DNA from: Bin80 sp026708685
Lineage (GTDB): Bacteria > Bacteroidota > Rhodothermia > Rhodothermales > Bin80
DNA length: 64,000 bases
Assembly: GCA_965200955.1 (NCBI GenBank)
Contig: OZ241742.1
Span: 3,100,001 to 3,164,000 of the forward strand
Direction of reading: 5' to 3'
In this document: positions 1 to 9,556 of the stretch, piece after piece
How positions within the stretch are numbered: the stretch's first letter is position 1
How the letters are laid out: the number at the start of each line of letters is the position of its first letter
Notes under the pieces: generated by a model
Told to the model about the DNA's origin: nothing
Database searches by the model: none
What the model saw: only the letters and a program-made list of their open reading frames with translations
Program-made: the position numbers and the translations under genes

Positions 1-2607
1 ATCCGACTCCTTCTTTCGTTCATGTTCCACCACATGAGACGGTGCATTTTTAACAAATTTTTCGTTCTGAAGCTTTTTCTGTATCCGATGAAGAAATGCT
101 TCCCTTTGAGTTAATTCCTTGCTCAATCTGTGAATCTCCTCTCTGGGATCCACCATGCCCTGTACATAAACCGCAGCAGATCCAACAACTGCAACGGTAC
201 TCTGTGGCGGCTTCGCAAGATCTACCCCTGCCCGTAACGACTCTACCCGTGCAAGACGACGAAAATACTTCTCATGTGTCAACAGCACTTCGGTCATCTG
301 ATACTGATCATCCGAGAGGCGAATAATCACCTTGACAGGCTTTCCTGGAGCAACTCCATATCTACTTCGTAGATTCCTGATTGCTGTAATCACTTCCTGA
401 ATGAATTCAAATTGTTTTGAACCCATGGCATCCCTCTCTTGGGTTGCTACGGGCCATTTCGATACCATGCATGCCTCTCTCTCTGCACGCGATCGGAGCC
501 GATGCCACAAGTCTTCAGTGATAAATGGCATAAATGGATGCAAAAGTTGGATCAATTGCTCATAGATTTCGATCGAGAGCGCAATAGTATGATCGGACAT
601 GTCTGAACCCAATGCAGGCTTGACCAACTCAAGATACCAGTCGCAAAAATCACTTCGAAAGGTCGTGTATAACAGATTCGCTGCCTCATTGAGCCGATAC
701 CGCGTCAGGGCTTCCTCCACCGATTCAATACACTCGGACAGACGCGTCAGCATCCAACGCTCCACTAATTCTAACTCATCCAAAGGGCGGGTTCTATGAT
801 AGTCTTTACCCGACTCAATGAACCGACCAAACACGTGAAAAGCATTCCAGATCTTGTTGGCAAAGTTGCGTCCCATCTGAAAACCAGTCGGATCCAAACG
901 GATGTCCTGCCCTTGGGCACAAAGAATCGTGAGGTAAAACCGTATGGCATCTGCACCGTACTGCTCAATCAATTCAAGTGGGTCAATCCCATTGCCTAAA
1001 CTCTTGGACATCCATCTCCCATCTTTGTCTTTGATCATTCCCGTGATAAAGATATCCCTGTAAGGGACCTTCCCCGTTAAATAAAGCGATGCCATGATCA
1101 TACGAGCAATCCAAAAAAACAGGATGTCATAACCCGAAACAAGTACATCTGACGGGTGGAAATACTTTAAATCAGCCTGTGTATTTGAATCTTCATTGGG
1201 CCAGCCAAGGGTTGCAAATGGAAAGAGCCACGAAGAGAACCATGTGTCAAGGACATCCTCGTCCTGCACCATGCCCGGCTCGGGCTGCTCAATGGAAACG
1301 ACAAATTCACGAGTTTCGTCAATGTCCCCATTTTCATCGGTATAATACCATACAGGGATCCGATGCCCCCACCATAACTGACGGCTGATGCACCAATCAC
1401 GGATCTCGTCCAACCACCGAAAATACTCGTTCTCCCAACGCTTCGGATAGAATTTGATGGTGCCATCTTGAACAGCGGAGATCGCTGGCTCTGCCAGTGG
1501 CTTCATACTCACAAACCACTGACGAGATAGTAGCGGCTCAACGATCGCCTTGGAGCGTTGAGAAATAGGAACGGTGCTCTTGTAAGGAACGATTTTCTCA
1601 ATGAAGCCTCCCGCCTCCAAATCCTGAACAATCAACTCACGTGCTTCAAAACGATCAATCCCTTGATACTTGCCACAGTGATGCGTAAGTGTTCCATCCT
1701 CAGCAATCACACTGACCGCTTCAAGTCCATGACGTTGCCCTACCTCAAAATCATTCTTGTCATGTCCAGGGGTGATCTTCAAAACACCCGTTCCAAATTC
1801 CTGTTGTACATAATGATCTGCAATCACCGGAATCTGCCGATCCGAGAGCGGCAGATGAACGAATTGACTGACCCGATGGGTATACCTTTCGTCGTTTGGG
1901 TTGACGGCAACAGCTACGTCTCCAAGCATGGTCTCTGGACGAGTCGTTGCCACAGTAATATGCCCAGTCCCTTTGACCAAAGGATAGCGAATGTACCATA
2001 AAAATCCATCTCGCTCCAAATTGTCCACTTCTTCATCGGACAAGGCGGTTTGATCAACTGGACACCAATTGACCAAGTAGTGACCACGATAGATGAGTCC
2101 TGCCTCGTACAACTGGACAAAGACGGTCTGGACGGCCTTCACATACCCCTCATCCATGGTAAAACGCTCTCGCAGCCAGTCACATGAATCCCCCAGTCGT
2201 CGTTTTTGTTGTAGAATACGATCTCCGTACTCGTCCACCCACTCCCAGATTTTTTCAACAAAATTCTTACGGCCTAAGTCAAAGCGTGTCTTTTGTTCGG
2301 TCTTTTTCAGTTCTCGCTCCACAACGTTCTGTGTTGCAATTCCTGCATGATCTTTACCCGGCATCCACAGTGCTTCTCTTCCCTGCATGCGACGCATGCG
2401 CGTAAGTGCATCCTGAATGGTATCCTGAAGTGCATGTCCCATATGAAGTGCACCCGTCACATTCGGGGGCGGCATCATGATGGTATGGGGAGCACGACCT
2501 GTCGAGCGATCAGCAGAAAAGAAATCATTGGATTCCCAGTACTCGTACCAGCGAGACTCGGTTACCTTTGGATCATATGGTGCTGTGCGACCTTTTGAGT
2601 CAGACAT
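1..2607 (-). CDS. valS: Valyl-tRNA synthetase (C terminus cut by window edge)
   Basis: This cytoplasmic class I aminoacyl-tRNA synthetase charges tRNA-Val with valine. Reading from the ATG at 2607, 869 codons are open to the window edge, so the C-terminal coiled-coil end is missing. The class I HIGH signature is the HMGH at residues 55-58, preceded by PPPNVTGAL. The KMSKS loop is at about residues 532-536 but reads WMSKS in the context DGRWMSKSLGN, so its first lysine is a tryptophan. The ValRS editing-domain signature TTRPETMLGD is present, and the anticodon-binding region follows with LHPFMPFITEDLW. The gene starts 15 bases after the aroC stop codon on the same strand, so aroC and valS are probably cotranscribed. 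Identity is certain; the W in the KMSKS loop is the only oddity. Confidence 0.97.
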   Translation of the reverse strand, partial: MSDSKGRTAPYDPKVTESRWYEYWESNDFFSADRSTGRAPHTIMMPPPNVTGALHMGHALQDTIQDALTRMRRMQGREALWMPGKDHAGIATQNVVERELKKTEQKTRFDLGRKNFVEKIWEWVDEYGDRILQQKRRLGDSCDWLRERFTMDEGYVKAVQTVFVQLYEAGLIYRGHYLVNWCPVDQTALSDEEVDNLERDGFLWYIRYPLVKGTGHITVATTRPETMLGDVAVAVNPNDERYTHRVSQFVHLPLSDRQIPVIADHYVQQEFGTGVLKITPGHDKNDFEVGQRHGLEAVSVIAEDGTLTHHCGKYQGIDRFEARELIVQDLEAGGFIEKIVPYKSTVPISQRSKAIVEPLLSRQWFVSMKPLAEPAISAVQDGTIKFYPKRWENEYFRWLDEIRDWCISRQLWWGHRIPVWYYTDENGDIDETREFVVSIEQPEPGMVQDEDVLDTWFSSWLFPFATLGWPNEDSNTQADLKYFHPSDVLVSGYDILFFWIARMIMASLYLTGKVPYRDIFITGMIKDKDGRWMSKSLGNGIDPLELIEQYGADAIRFYLTILCAQGQDIRLDPTGFQMGRNFANKIWNAFHVFGRFIESGKDYHRTRPLDELELVERWMLTRLSECIESVEEALTRYRLNEAANLLYTTFRSDFCDWYLELVKPALGSDMSDHTIALSIEIYEQLIQLLHPFMPFITEDLWHRLRSRAEREACMVSKWPVATQERDAMGSKQFEFIQEVITAIRNLRSRYGVAPGKPVKVIIRLSDDQYQMTEVLLTHEKYFRRLARVESLRAGVDLAKPPQSTVAVVGSAAVYVQGMVDPREEIHRLSKELTQREAFLHRIQKKLQNEKFVKNAPSHVVEHERKKESD

Positions 2608-2622
2608 GGATGATCGATTGAT

Positions 2623-3807
2623 TCAAGGGCGATGAGGATAGTGTTCAAGCATTTCATCAAGGCTATCGGCTCCGTACTTATCCAACAGTGCATTGGCAAT
2701 CACCCATGCCACCGTTGCTTCGGCAACCGTGGAAGCCGCTGGTACACTGGTAACATCACTTCGCTCATATCGAGTGGGCTGGGGCTTCCCCGATTCCAAA
2801 TCTACCGTTTCAAGTGGTTTGATCAAGGTGGGGATTGGCTTCATATAACCACGTACAATTACGGGCATCCCATTGGTCATTCCTCCTTCTAAACCTCCTG
2901 CATGATTGGTACGACGTTGATACTGCTTCGCGGCATCCAGATAGATCTCATCATGGACGGTGGAGCCTGGCCTTGAGGCATTGGCGATCCCAGAGCCAAT
3001 TTCTACTCCCTTCTGGGCTTGAATGGAAAGGATCGCCTGTGCAAGCTGCCCACTGAGTCTTCGGTCCCAATGCACATATGATCCCAATCCTGGAGGTACG
3101 CCGGTCACGATGACCTCATAGATGCCTCCTAATGAATCTCCCGATCGTTTGACATCCGTAATGTGGTCAACGCACGCTTGACTCAGTTGAGTATCCATCA
3201 TGCGAACCTGACTCTGGTCCGCTTGCCAACTGATGGACTCTGCCCCCTTTGGGAGAATTTCATCTCTCTGCTGAATATATTCCTCTTCACTTTTCCATCC
3301 CACCTCACCAATACGCAGAACATGGCTACCCACTTCAATGCCAAACTGCTTGAGCAATTGACGGCCAAGCGTACAACATGCAACCCTGATGGCTGTCTCT
3401 CGGGCACTTGCACGGTCAATGACGGGCCGAATATCGTTGAACCCATATTTCCGCACACCTTCCAAATCTGCATGACCGGGACGTGGTAAGGTTATCGGGG
3501 CAACACCTTCGCCATCACCATCCACAGCCATTACATGCGGCCATCCACTTTTGTCCTTCTTAAATGCTGCATTATCCAGTCGCATCGAAATCGGACTAGC
3601 GATCGTCTTTGAAAAACGAACACCAGAGTAGATATGAATGAGATCCTGTTCAAATTTTGCTCGGCCACCACGACCAAACCCAAGCCATCGACGGGCAAGC
3701 TGGTGATTAATGATCTCTACAGTGAGCGGAACTCCGGCAGGCATCCCCTCAACTATCCCGATCAGTGCCTCTCCATGGGACTCACCAGCCGTAAGATAAC
3801 GTAACAT
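2623..3807 (-). CDS. aroC: Chorismate synthase
   Basis: The enzyme converts 5-enolpyruvylshikimate 3-phosphate to chorismate with reduced FMN, the last step of the shikimate pathway. The 394-residue product starts with MLRYLTAGESHGEALIGIVE, which carries the family signature GESHG. RASARETA near residues 130-140 and the C-terminal RSDVTSVPAAS segment are also characteristic. Length matches bacterial AroC of the longer type. The gene lies 11 bases after the protease gene stop and 15 bases before valS. There is no functional link to these neighbours apart from cotranscription; the tryptophan genes that use chorismate lie about 38 kb away in this window. Confidence 0.97.
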   Translation of the reverse strand: MLRYLTAGESHGEALIGIVEGMPAGVPLTVEIINHQLARRWLGFGRGGRAKFEQDLIHIYSGVRFSKTIASPISMRLDNAAFKKDKSGWPHVMAVDGDGEGVAPITLPRPGHADLEGVRKYGFNDIRPVIDRASARETAIRVACCTLGRQLLKQFGIEVGSHVLRIGEVGWKSEEEYIQQRDEILPKGAESISWQADQSQVRMMDTQLSQACVDHITDVKRSGDSLGGIYEVIVTGVPPGLGSYVHWDRRLSGQLAQAILSIQAQKGVEIGSGIANASRPGSTVHDEIYLDAAKQYQRRTNHAGGLEGGMTNGMPVIVRGYMKPIPTLIKPLETVDLESGKPQPTRYERSDVTSVPAASTVAEATVAWVIANALLDKYGADSLDEMLEHYPHRP

Positions 3808-3818
3808 CTCTGTCTATA

Positions 3819-5342
3819 TCACTGATCCAAACTATGCACGATCACCATGCGATTCACATTCCATTGATCCCGTATCGAAAACCTTGCAACCTCTTGAATA
3901 TTTTGTAATTCTTTGAGTGCATCCCTGACCGAATTAATTTTCTGTCCATTAATATGCTCTAATAATACACCCTCTTCAAGGTATTCAATGGAGGGCTGGC
4001 GAGTCACTCTCTGAATAATGACACCTTCCAATTCTCCGTAGACGGTCTCATCTTCTTCAAACTTATCTCTTAAGACCACTCCCCATTGATCTAAATACTG
4101 GGCCTGCATGATCTCACGGGTTGGTCGATACCCCATTTCTAGGAGCCATGAAGCTACCTGTGGATGATCCTGTCCAAGGAGCATCAGATTGAGAGTGTCA
4201 ATCTTTCCACTCCTCCAGTAGGAGACCTGGGCTTCAGAATAGGGGCGTTTCTGTAAGATGGCACTCAGGAGCTGGTTCGGTTGATCAATTGCATGACCAT
4301 CTATCTCAAGGATCACATCACCAGGGCGAAGTCCAGCATTATCTGCGGCTCCCCCTTCAAAGACCTGATCCAAGAATACACCCTGAACCGAGTTCATGCC
4401 AAGTGCACTTGCAAACTCTGCATCTACATTGGTGGGCATCACTCCCATAAATGCACGGCGGAATTCTCCAAATTCAATCAAATCCGTGACAACCCGAATA
4501 GCAAGGTTCACAGGAATGGCAAAACCGTATCCTTCATAAAATCCACTGTTGGTCACAATGGCTGTATTGATTCCAATCAGCTCTCCATGAAGATTGACCA
4601 GCGCACCGCCAGAGTTTCCAGGATTGATCGCAGCATCGGTCTGGATAAAATCCTCTACACCAAAATCGGAATCAATAATATTCATTGATCTCCCCATTGC
4701 ACTCACAATCCCTGCAGTCACAGTAGAATTGAGTTGCAGTGGATTACCGATCGCAAGCACCCAATCCCCTAATTGTAACGTCTCTGAATCGCCAAGCGTC
4801 ATGGCGGGGACAGTTTCCTCTGAATTCAAGACCACTTGGATCACAGCCAGATCTGTTGCACGATCCACTCCGACGGTATAGGCTTCAAATTCTCTCTTGT
4901 CGGCAAACAAAACCTGTAACTTGCGGGAATCTTCTACCAGATGATAGTTGGTAACAATATGCCCCTGGGGGGTGATGACAACCCCACTCCCCTCATTCTC
5001 AACCATCTCATCCGAGTCAAAGGAAGACCATAGATGTGTATGCCAGCCCGACTCACTGCTTACAGAGACCACTGATGGGACTGCACTGTTGGCTACATTA
5101 CGAAATGCCGTACTGAGACTATACGATGATGAAGATATCGCAGGGTTCTGCCCAACGGAGTCCGATCGTTCTACGAGGCGGATTTCGGCAAGCGGCATCG
5201 CTCTTTGATCAAAATTGACCACCATCATCGCGATGACACCCGTCAGGACTCCAATGGTGAGGAGGCATACCCCAATGACGGAAAGCAACGCTGGGCGTGA
5301 ACCCCATGAAACGCTTTGAAGTGAACGAATAACAGACATCAA
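3819..5342 (-). CDS. DegP/HtrA-like periplasmic serine protease with PDZ domains
   Basis: This is a trypsin-like protease of the HtrA/Deg family, expected to be anchored in the inner membrane and act on misfolded envelope proteins. A single N-terminal membrane segment lies at about residues 18-43. The catalytic triad can be read directly: His134 in TNYHLVED, Asp164 in DRATDLAVI and Ser244 in NPGNSGGALVN. A PDZ domain follows at about residues 290-385 (GLRPGDVILEIDG). A second, more divergent PDZ-like region lies at about 400-500 (LEEGVLLEHINGQ). At 507 residues it has the length of a two-PDZ Deg protease. It is the second gene of an apparent run plsC-like, protease, aroC, valS. Confidence 0.93.
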   Translation of the reverse strand: MMSVIRSLQSVSWGSRPALLSVIGVCLLTIGVLTGVIAMMVVNFDQRAMPLAEIRLVERSDSVGQNPAISSSSYSLSTAFRNVANSAVPSVVSVSSESGWHTHLWSSFDSDEMVENEGSGVVITPQGHIVTNYHLVEDSRKLQVLFADKREFEAYTVGVDRATDLAVIQVVLNSEETVPAMTLGDSETLQLGDWVLAIGNPLQLNSTVTAGIVSAMGRSMNIIDSDFGVEDFIQTDAAINPGNSGGALVNLHGELIGINTAIVTNSGFYEGYGFAIPVNLAIRVVTDLIEFGEFRRAFMGVMPTNVDAEFASALGMNSVQGVFLDQVFEGGAADNAGLRPGDVILEIDGHAIDQPNQLLSAILQKRPYSEAQVSYWRSGKIDTLNLMLLGQDHPQVASWLLEMGYRPTREIMQAQYLDQWGVVLRDKFEEDETVYGELEGVIIQRVTRQPSIEYLEEGVLLEHINGQKINSVRDALKELQNIQEVARFSIRDQWNVNRMVIVHSLDQ

Positions 5343-5354
5343 CGTAACTACGAT

Positions 5355-6134
5355 TTAGGCATCCACTTGTTCAGAAAGTGAAAGAATTGCCTCTCTCGCA
5401 ACATTTGCAATTTCCCTGCGATTCATATTGGATATGTTGATATCTGGACCTATGCATAATTGAATGTCTAACCGTCGGAACCCTGCTATATGAATGACTT
5501 GGCGGATAAATGAATGGTGCAGCTTGCCATCTGTGCCAAGTGTTAGAAATGTTCTTCCCTCTTGACCACCAACATTTTTTCCATTCACTCCTGTAACACT
5601 AATAAAGATGGGCTGTAACTTTCCCTGATCGAAATCAATTAAACTTTCAAATGCTCCCGTCTTAAATGGCAAGAGCGTGATTCCATCACTAATTGTCCCT
5701 TCTGGAAACACCACAACAGATGTAGCCTGAACAAGACGCTGTCTAACTTGGGATGCAAAGGTTTTGGCTTCCCCTTTCCTGCGGCGATTCACTAAAATCA
5801 TGGCGTAGGTTTGGGAAATCCAACCAATGAGGGGCCAACGAGCGATTTCAGCCTTCCCGGCAAAGCTAGCATCCATTTGAGAGGATAATATAATTGGATC
5901 AAAAACCGTCAAGTGATTACTGACTCTGAGTGTATAGGGAGACAATTTTACATTTCTGCTCGCACTTACATGAATGTTGCAGATACGGCATACATTGCGG
6001 GCAGCGACTCCCTGCCGCATCATTCTGTAGGGTAATCGCTCATTTTTAGGTTGAAACCAGACACCTATACTTGTAAGTATGCATCCAATGATCGTTACAA
6101 TAAATGAAAGAATAAAACGCCACCAGATACGCAT
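5355..6134 (-). CDS. Lysophospholipid acyltransferase of the PlsC family
   Basis: The 259-residue membrane protein probably transfers a fatty acyl group to lysophosphatidic acid or a related lysolipid. Both PlsC signatures are visible: the catalytic HX4D box NHLTVFD (His74, Asp79) and the substrate-binding FPEGTIS at residues 143-149. The N terminus (residues 5-27) is a membrane segment. The sequence between the motifs, including GWISQTYAMILVNRRRKGEA, fits the family. It heads the minus-strand run that continues into the protease, 12 bases downstream. Which lysolipid it uses cannot be told from sequence, so plsC is a family assignment rather than a proven role. Confidence 0.88.
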   Translation of the reverse strand: MRIWWRFILSFIVTIIGCILTSIGVWFQPKNERLPYRMMRQGVAARNVCRICNIHVSASRNVKLSPYTLRVSNHLTVFDPIILSSQMDASFAGKAEIARWPLIGWISQTYAMILVNRRRKGEAKTFASQVRQRLVQATSVVVFPEGTISDGITLLPFKTGAFESLIDFDQGKLQPIFISVTGVNGKNVGGQEGRTFLTLGTDGKLHHSFIRQVIHIAGFRRLDIQLCIGPDINISNMNRREIANVAREAILSLSEQVDA

Positions 6135-6595
6135 AAAGTACGAATGGATGAATGATGATTCAGTACTGTTTGAACTTTTTTGTGAATTAAGAGTGCCCTT
6201 TCATCTTGTACGAGAGTGAGCCCAGTAGGGATGAAACGATTTGTAACCTCCATTCCGTACGGTGATCGCTTCTCACAGCATCAGTGTATCGACTGCAAAT
6301 GCAACTCAACAGCCATCGTTGTAGATTAGAATCTTACATGAGATTGAACGAATTTACTGAAAACTGAGGCAATTACTTCTTTTATCTGAGAATTTTATAC
6401 AACTCTCATTTAATCTATTCTACACCAATCCAGTTCGACAGATTGATGATTCTCTCCATTGGGAGAAGAGTGAACTAAATTGAATCTTCATCGTTAACGC
6501 AGTAAATTCACTCCTTTCGGTCTTATGCCGTGAAAAAAATGATCTTCACATTAAGTCTGTAAGGTTAAATTTTTTTGCATTAGTATTTGTAATTT
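6135..6595. other. Intergenic region between divergent genes
   Basis: The 461 AT-rich bases separate the minus-strand acyltransferase from the plus-strand ATPase cassette and must contain both promoters. I see no coding remnant, tRNA or long repeat. A weak CTCC/GGAG hairpin lies near 6450-6470. No clear promoter hexamers could be assigned. The drop in GC here continues into the ATPase genes and may mark the left edge of a transferred segment. Confidence 0.5.
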
Positions 6596-7984
6596 ATGAA
6601 GATAACCGTTCAAAATTTAGGGATTTTGAAGGAGGCCATGTTTGAGTTGGGTCATCTAACTGTGATTTGTGGGCTCAACAATACTGGTAAAACATATGCT
6701 ACTTATGCTCTTTACGGTTTTTTGGAAAACTGGCGAGGCTTTCTAAAAGCAGATGTTTCTGGTAAAGAAATTGATGAGATTATTGATAACGGCGTAGGAC
6801 GAATAGATATTGCCCAACATGTTCAAAAGGCAAAAAATATCCTTGCCAAAGGTTGCCAGAGATATACTAAGGAACTACCCAGAATTTTTGCATCTGATTC
6901 CAAATACTTCTCCCATGCTAAGTTTCATTTGGATTTGGATCAAGATATTGCCTCTATCCTGCATCCCCCTTTTGAGCGAAAATTGCACTCTAAAAAAAGT
7001 GAACTTCTTTCATTTAGTAAGCCTGAAGGGATCGGTACACTTGACATTTCACTTTCTGCTGATCATGGCAATTTTGACTTGCCAAGGAGGATGATCAAAG
7101 ATGCGATCATTGATGTTCTTAACGAAATACTCTTTAAGCGATACTTACCGAGGCCATTTATTGCCAGTGCAGAGCGCACGGGTGTAGCAATCTTCAGTAA
7201 AGAGCTTGACTTTGCCAGAAACCGATTACTTGAAGAAATGGCTAGAAGTAGCAAGGGTATTGATCCCTTGGAGTTACTCTTTAGGTCTTATAATGATTAT
7301 GCTTGGCCCGTCAGGTCCAATGTAGATTTCACTAGAAGAGTGATAGATATTACTAAACAAGATAGCTTTATTGCTACGAAGTATCCACATATTCTGAATC
7401 TATTCCGTGACATTGTCGGTGGTGAGTATATTACAGGAAGTAATAATTCGGTCTATTTTAAGCCTTCAAAGAAAAACCTTAAACTAACCATAGGAGAGAG
7501 TTCTAGTGCTGTAAGATCCATGCTGGATATTGGTTCTTATCTCCGCCATATCGCTCAGCCTGGCGATTTGCTCATGGTGGATGAACCAGAACTAAATTTG
7601 CATCCCGAAAATCAACGTAAAGTAGCACGACTTTTTGCTCGCCTTATAAAACTTGGAATTCGTGTATTCATCACGACCCATAGTGATTATATCATTAAGG
7701 AACTCAATACACTGATCATGCTCAATCAAGATAAACCACATCTCAAGCAAATTTCCAGCAGAGAAGGCTTTGAAAATGAAGAGTTAGTTGACGCAGAGAA
7801 GGTAAAGGTATATATCGCCGAAAAATCTTTACTCAAAACGAAGAGCACTAGCAAAAAGAGAACTATGCATCCATCACTCGTGGAGGTGGAAGTGAGTGAT
7901 GACTATGGAATTGATGCTCGTAGCTTTGATGTTGTAATCAATAAAATGAATGAGATTCAAGAGGCCATTGTGTGGGGAGATTGA
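6596..7984 (+). CDS. AAA/OLD-like ATPase, candidate defence ATPase
   Basis: This 462-residue protein has the split ABC-type ATPase fold seen in OLD, AAA_15 and AAA_21 proteins. Walker A is GLNNTGKT at residues 26-33. A signature-like SSSAVRSML follows at about 302-310, Walker B with the catalytic glutamate is LLMVDEPELNLHP (Asp329, Glu330), and the switch histidine is in TTHSDYII (His362). The middle region (about 50-290) is a long helical insert. There is no TOPRIM domain at the C terminus, unlike OLD nucleases, so any nuclease activity would come from a partner. The next gene starts two bases after this stop codon and encodes a nuclease-like protein. Codon use is AT-rich compared with flanking genes, which suggests transfer. 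A role in anti-phage defence is inferred from architecture only. Confidence 0.8.
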   Translation: MKITVQNLGILKEAMFELGHLTVICGLNNTGKTYATYALYGFLENWRGFLKADVSGKEIDEIIDNGVGRIDIAQHVQKAKNILAKGCQRYTKELPRIFASDSKYFSHAKFHLDLDQDIASILHPPFERKLHSKKSELLSFSKPEGIGTLDISLSADHGNFDLPRRMIKDAIIDVLNEILFKRYLPRPFIASAERTGVAIFSKELDFARNRLLEEMARSSKGIDPLELLFRSYNDYAWPVRSNVDFTRRVIDITKQDSFIATKYPHILNLFRDIVGGEYITGSNNSVYFKPSKKNLKLTIGESSSAVRSMLDIGSYLRHIAQPGDLLMVDEPELNLHPENQRKVARLFARLIKLGIRVFITTHSDYIIKELNTLIMLNQDKPHLKQISSREGFENEELVDAEKVKVYIAEKSLLKTKSTSKKRTMHPSLVEVEVSDDYGIDARSFDVVINKMNEIQEAIVWGD

Positions 7985-7986
7985 TC

Positions 7987-8568
7987 ATGAGCTCAGACAT
8001 TAATATTCTCAAAAGATTGATCATTAAAAATGTTCTGGTGCCTGTAAGTAAAAACAACTACGACAAATACTTTCTCGTACTTAATGATTATGGAAGATCA
8101 TCTAGCTATCACATAAAAATAGTCAACTTACCCGAAGAGACAATTGCAATAAAAACTGATCGGTTTCCATTTACAAAAAAGATATTTAGATGCAATAATG
8201 GCGAATGTAAAATGGCAGATTATGTTGTAATTTCTAATGACTTAGATCAAAAGTGGATCATCTATATTGAACTCAAACTTGGGAGTAACGGTAAGCCTAA
8301 ACAGATTATACAGCAACTGGAAGGATCCAAGTGTTTTATCCATTATTGTCGTGAGGTTGGTAAAACGTTTTTACATGAACCCGAGTTTCTTGATCCTACG
8401 AATTATCAAGAGCGATATATTAGTGTGAAAAATATTGGAGTGGCTAAAAGATCTTCCAATATCCTAACAAAGCCCGGTGTACATGACCATGCCAGCAACA
8501 TGCTTCGTATAAGTGCTCCCCCTCCAAAAGGGATTCGATTTGAGCAATTAATAAATATAGACGGTTAG
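7987..8568 (+). CDS. Small PD-(D/E)XK nuclease-like partner of the ATPase
   Basis: The 193-residue protein is not one I can name. The ATG at 7987, two bases after the ATPase stop, is preferred to an in-frame ATG at 7972 inside the ATPase gene. A strand-turn-strand with acidic residue and E-x-K is visible: Asp78 in KMADYVVIS and Glu95/Lys97 in IIYIELKLG. These are followed by the helix KQIIQQLEGSKCF, which is how the PD-(D/E)XK nuclease core looks. There are no membrane segments. Tight coupling to an ABC-type ATPase recalls ATPase/effector defence pairs such as Septu and PARIS, but the effector here has neither an HNH nor a TOPRIM motif. The nuclease call is inferred from the motif pattern. 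Confidence 0.6.
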   Translation: MSSDINILKRLIIKNVLVPVSKNNYDKYFLVLNDYGRSSSYHIKIVNLPEETIAIKTDRFPFTKKIFRCNNGECKMADYVVISNDLDQKWIIYIELKLGSNGKPKQIIQQLEGSKCFIHYCREVGKTFLHEPEFLDPTNYQERYISVKNIGVAKRSSNILTKPGVHDHASNMLRISAPPPKGIRFEQLINIDG

Positions 8569-8569
8569 T

Positions 8570-8608
8570 ATATCCAAAGAGTTTCGCCTTCTAAGAGTAC
8601 TTGGATAT
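8570..8608. repeat. Inverted repeat just after the ATPase/nuclease cassette
   Basis: Two perfect 8-base arms, ATATCCAA at 8570-8577 and TTGGATAT at 8601-8608, are separated by 23 bases. They begin two bases after the stop codon of the nuclease-like gene. It may be a weak terminator stem or a protein-binding site; there is no T-run directly after it. Confidence 0.4.
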
Positions 8609-8736
8609 CAAAACCCAATTTCTTGATCTGAATAATAAGCCTGATTAGATTCAAAACATGTAGACCCCAAATCCTTCCGAAGTGAGGCAGATTGATGAAA
8701 AACTGATCCTTACCCAGCAACAGATATTGAATTCCT

Positions 8737-8778
8737 ATGACACGCCCACATAATTTAATCGGTGCGGTGTCATATCAT
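8737..8778 (+). terminator. Possible intrinsic terminator of the ATPase cassette
   Basis: The arms ATGACAC (8737-8743) and GTGTCAT (8767-8773) can pair and extend by a GC/GC pair over a one-base bulge. A short T-rich run ending in TTTTT follows on the plus strand. The loop is long and the element overlaps the last codons of the convergent methyltransferase, so the call is tentative. Confidence 0.3.
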
Positions 8779-9507
8779 TTTTACCATAGAAGATTTTAGA
8801 TGCTTTTGTCCATGACGCTCAAAAAGCCATGCGGTGTAAAGGAGCCCACTCCAATAAGATCGAATGAGATGTAGCCCTGAATCCTGACAAATCTGCAGAA
8901 TTCTATCTGAACTTGCATAAGCAATTCCACGATCCAATCGACTCAGAAGCCGCTCTTTCTTCTTGCCTGTATACCCCCTATGATCCATAAAACGTTTCCA
9001 TGCACCATAAAATAAGTTGAAATAGGGATCCGACTGATCCCCATGCAAGTCAAATAATACGACCGTCCCATCGGGCTTTACACGCTCAGTCACGCTCTGC
9101 ATAAGAGCATCTTTGGATCCGTCATCCGGTAGAAAATGCATGACATTGATGATCGTAGCTGCATCAAACTGAATGTCTGGATCAAGCTCATGCGTGTAAC
9201 AATGATGCAATTGAACACGGGAGGAAATCTCCATTTTTCCCGCTACTTGACGCGAGCATTCAATCATCTCTTTGACTGGATCTACACAATCAAATGTCCA
9301 TTGATCTTCTGCTGAAGCGAACACTTCAAGTTCCTTACCAGTACCACAGCCTACGATCAGTATCTTGGCCCCTTTGTCTAGCCGTTCCTGTAAGAGCGAT
9401 AATGTGGCAATGAAAAGTTCATCATACCCAGGAATCACTCGGCTGGCAAGTTCCTTGTACTCTTCACCATAATCTCCGTCAAAGTTAAATGCTTTCGGAT
9501 CTTTCAT
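8770..9507 (-). CDS. Class I SAM-dependent methyltransferase, CmoA-like
   Basis: The 245-residue soluble protein has the Rossmann-type SAM fold. Motif I is ILIVGCGTGKE at about residues 49-59, an acidic motif II region DCVDP follows, and the post-motif segment is DAATIINVMHFLP. The N-terminal layout, with a VIPGYDELF segment before motif I, resembles CmoA-type tRNA carboxy-SAM synthases. The resemblance is loose and the substrate is unknown. The start lies 49 bases from the divergent msrP start, so the two genes share a short promoter region. Confidence 0.75.
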   Translation of the reverse strand: MKDPKAFNFDGDYGEEYKELASRVIPGYDELFIATLSLLQERLDKGAKILIVGCGTGKELEVFASAEDQWTFDCVDPVKEMIECSRQVAGKMEISSRVQLHHCYTHELDPDIQFDAATIINVMHFLPDDGSKDALMQSVTERVKPDGTVVLFDLHGDQSDPYFNLFYGAWKRFMDHRGYTGKKKERLLSRLDRGIAYASSDRILQICQDSGLHLIRSYWSGLLYTAWLFERHGQKHLKSSMVKMI

Positions 9508-9556
9508 GTATCTTTACCAAGTTTTGGTTGATTGTTGTTCATTAAACTCTTGAAAC

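Noticed and set aside
6596..8568. Assignment of the ATPase pair to Septu, PARIS or a retron system
   Set aside because: The partner has no HNH or TOPRIM motif and no reverse transcriptase is nearby.
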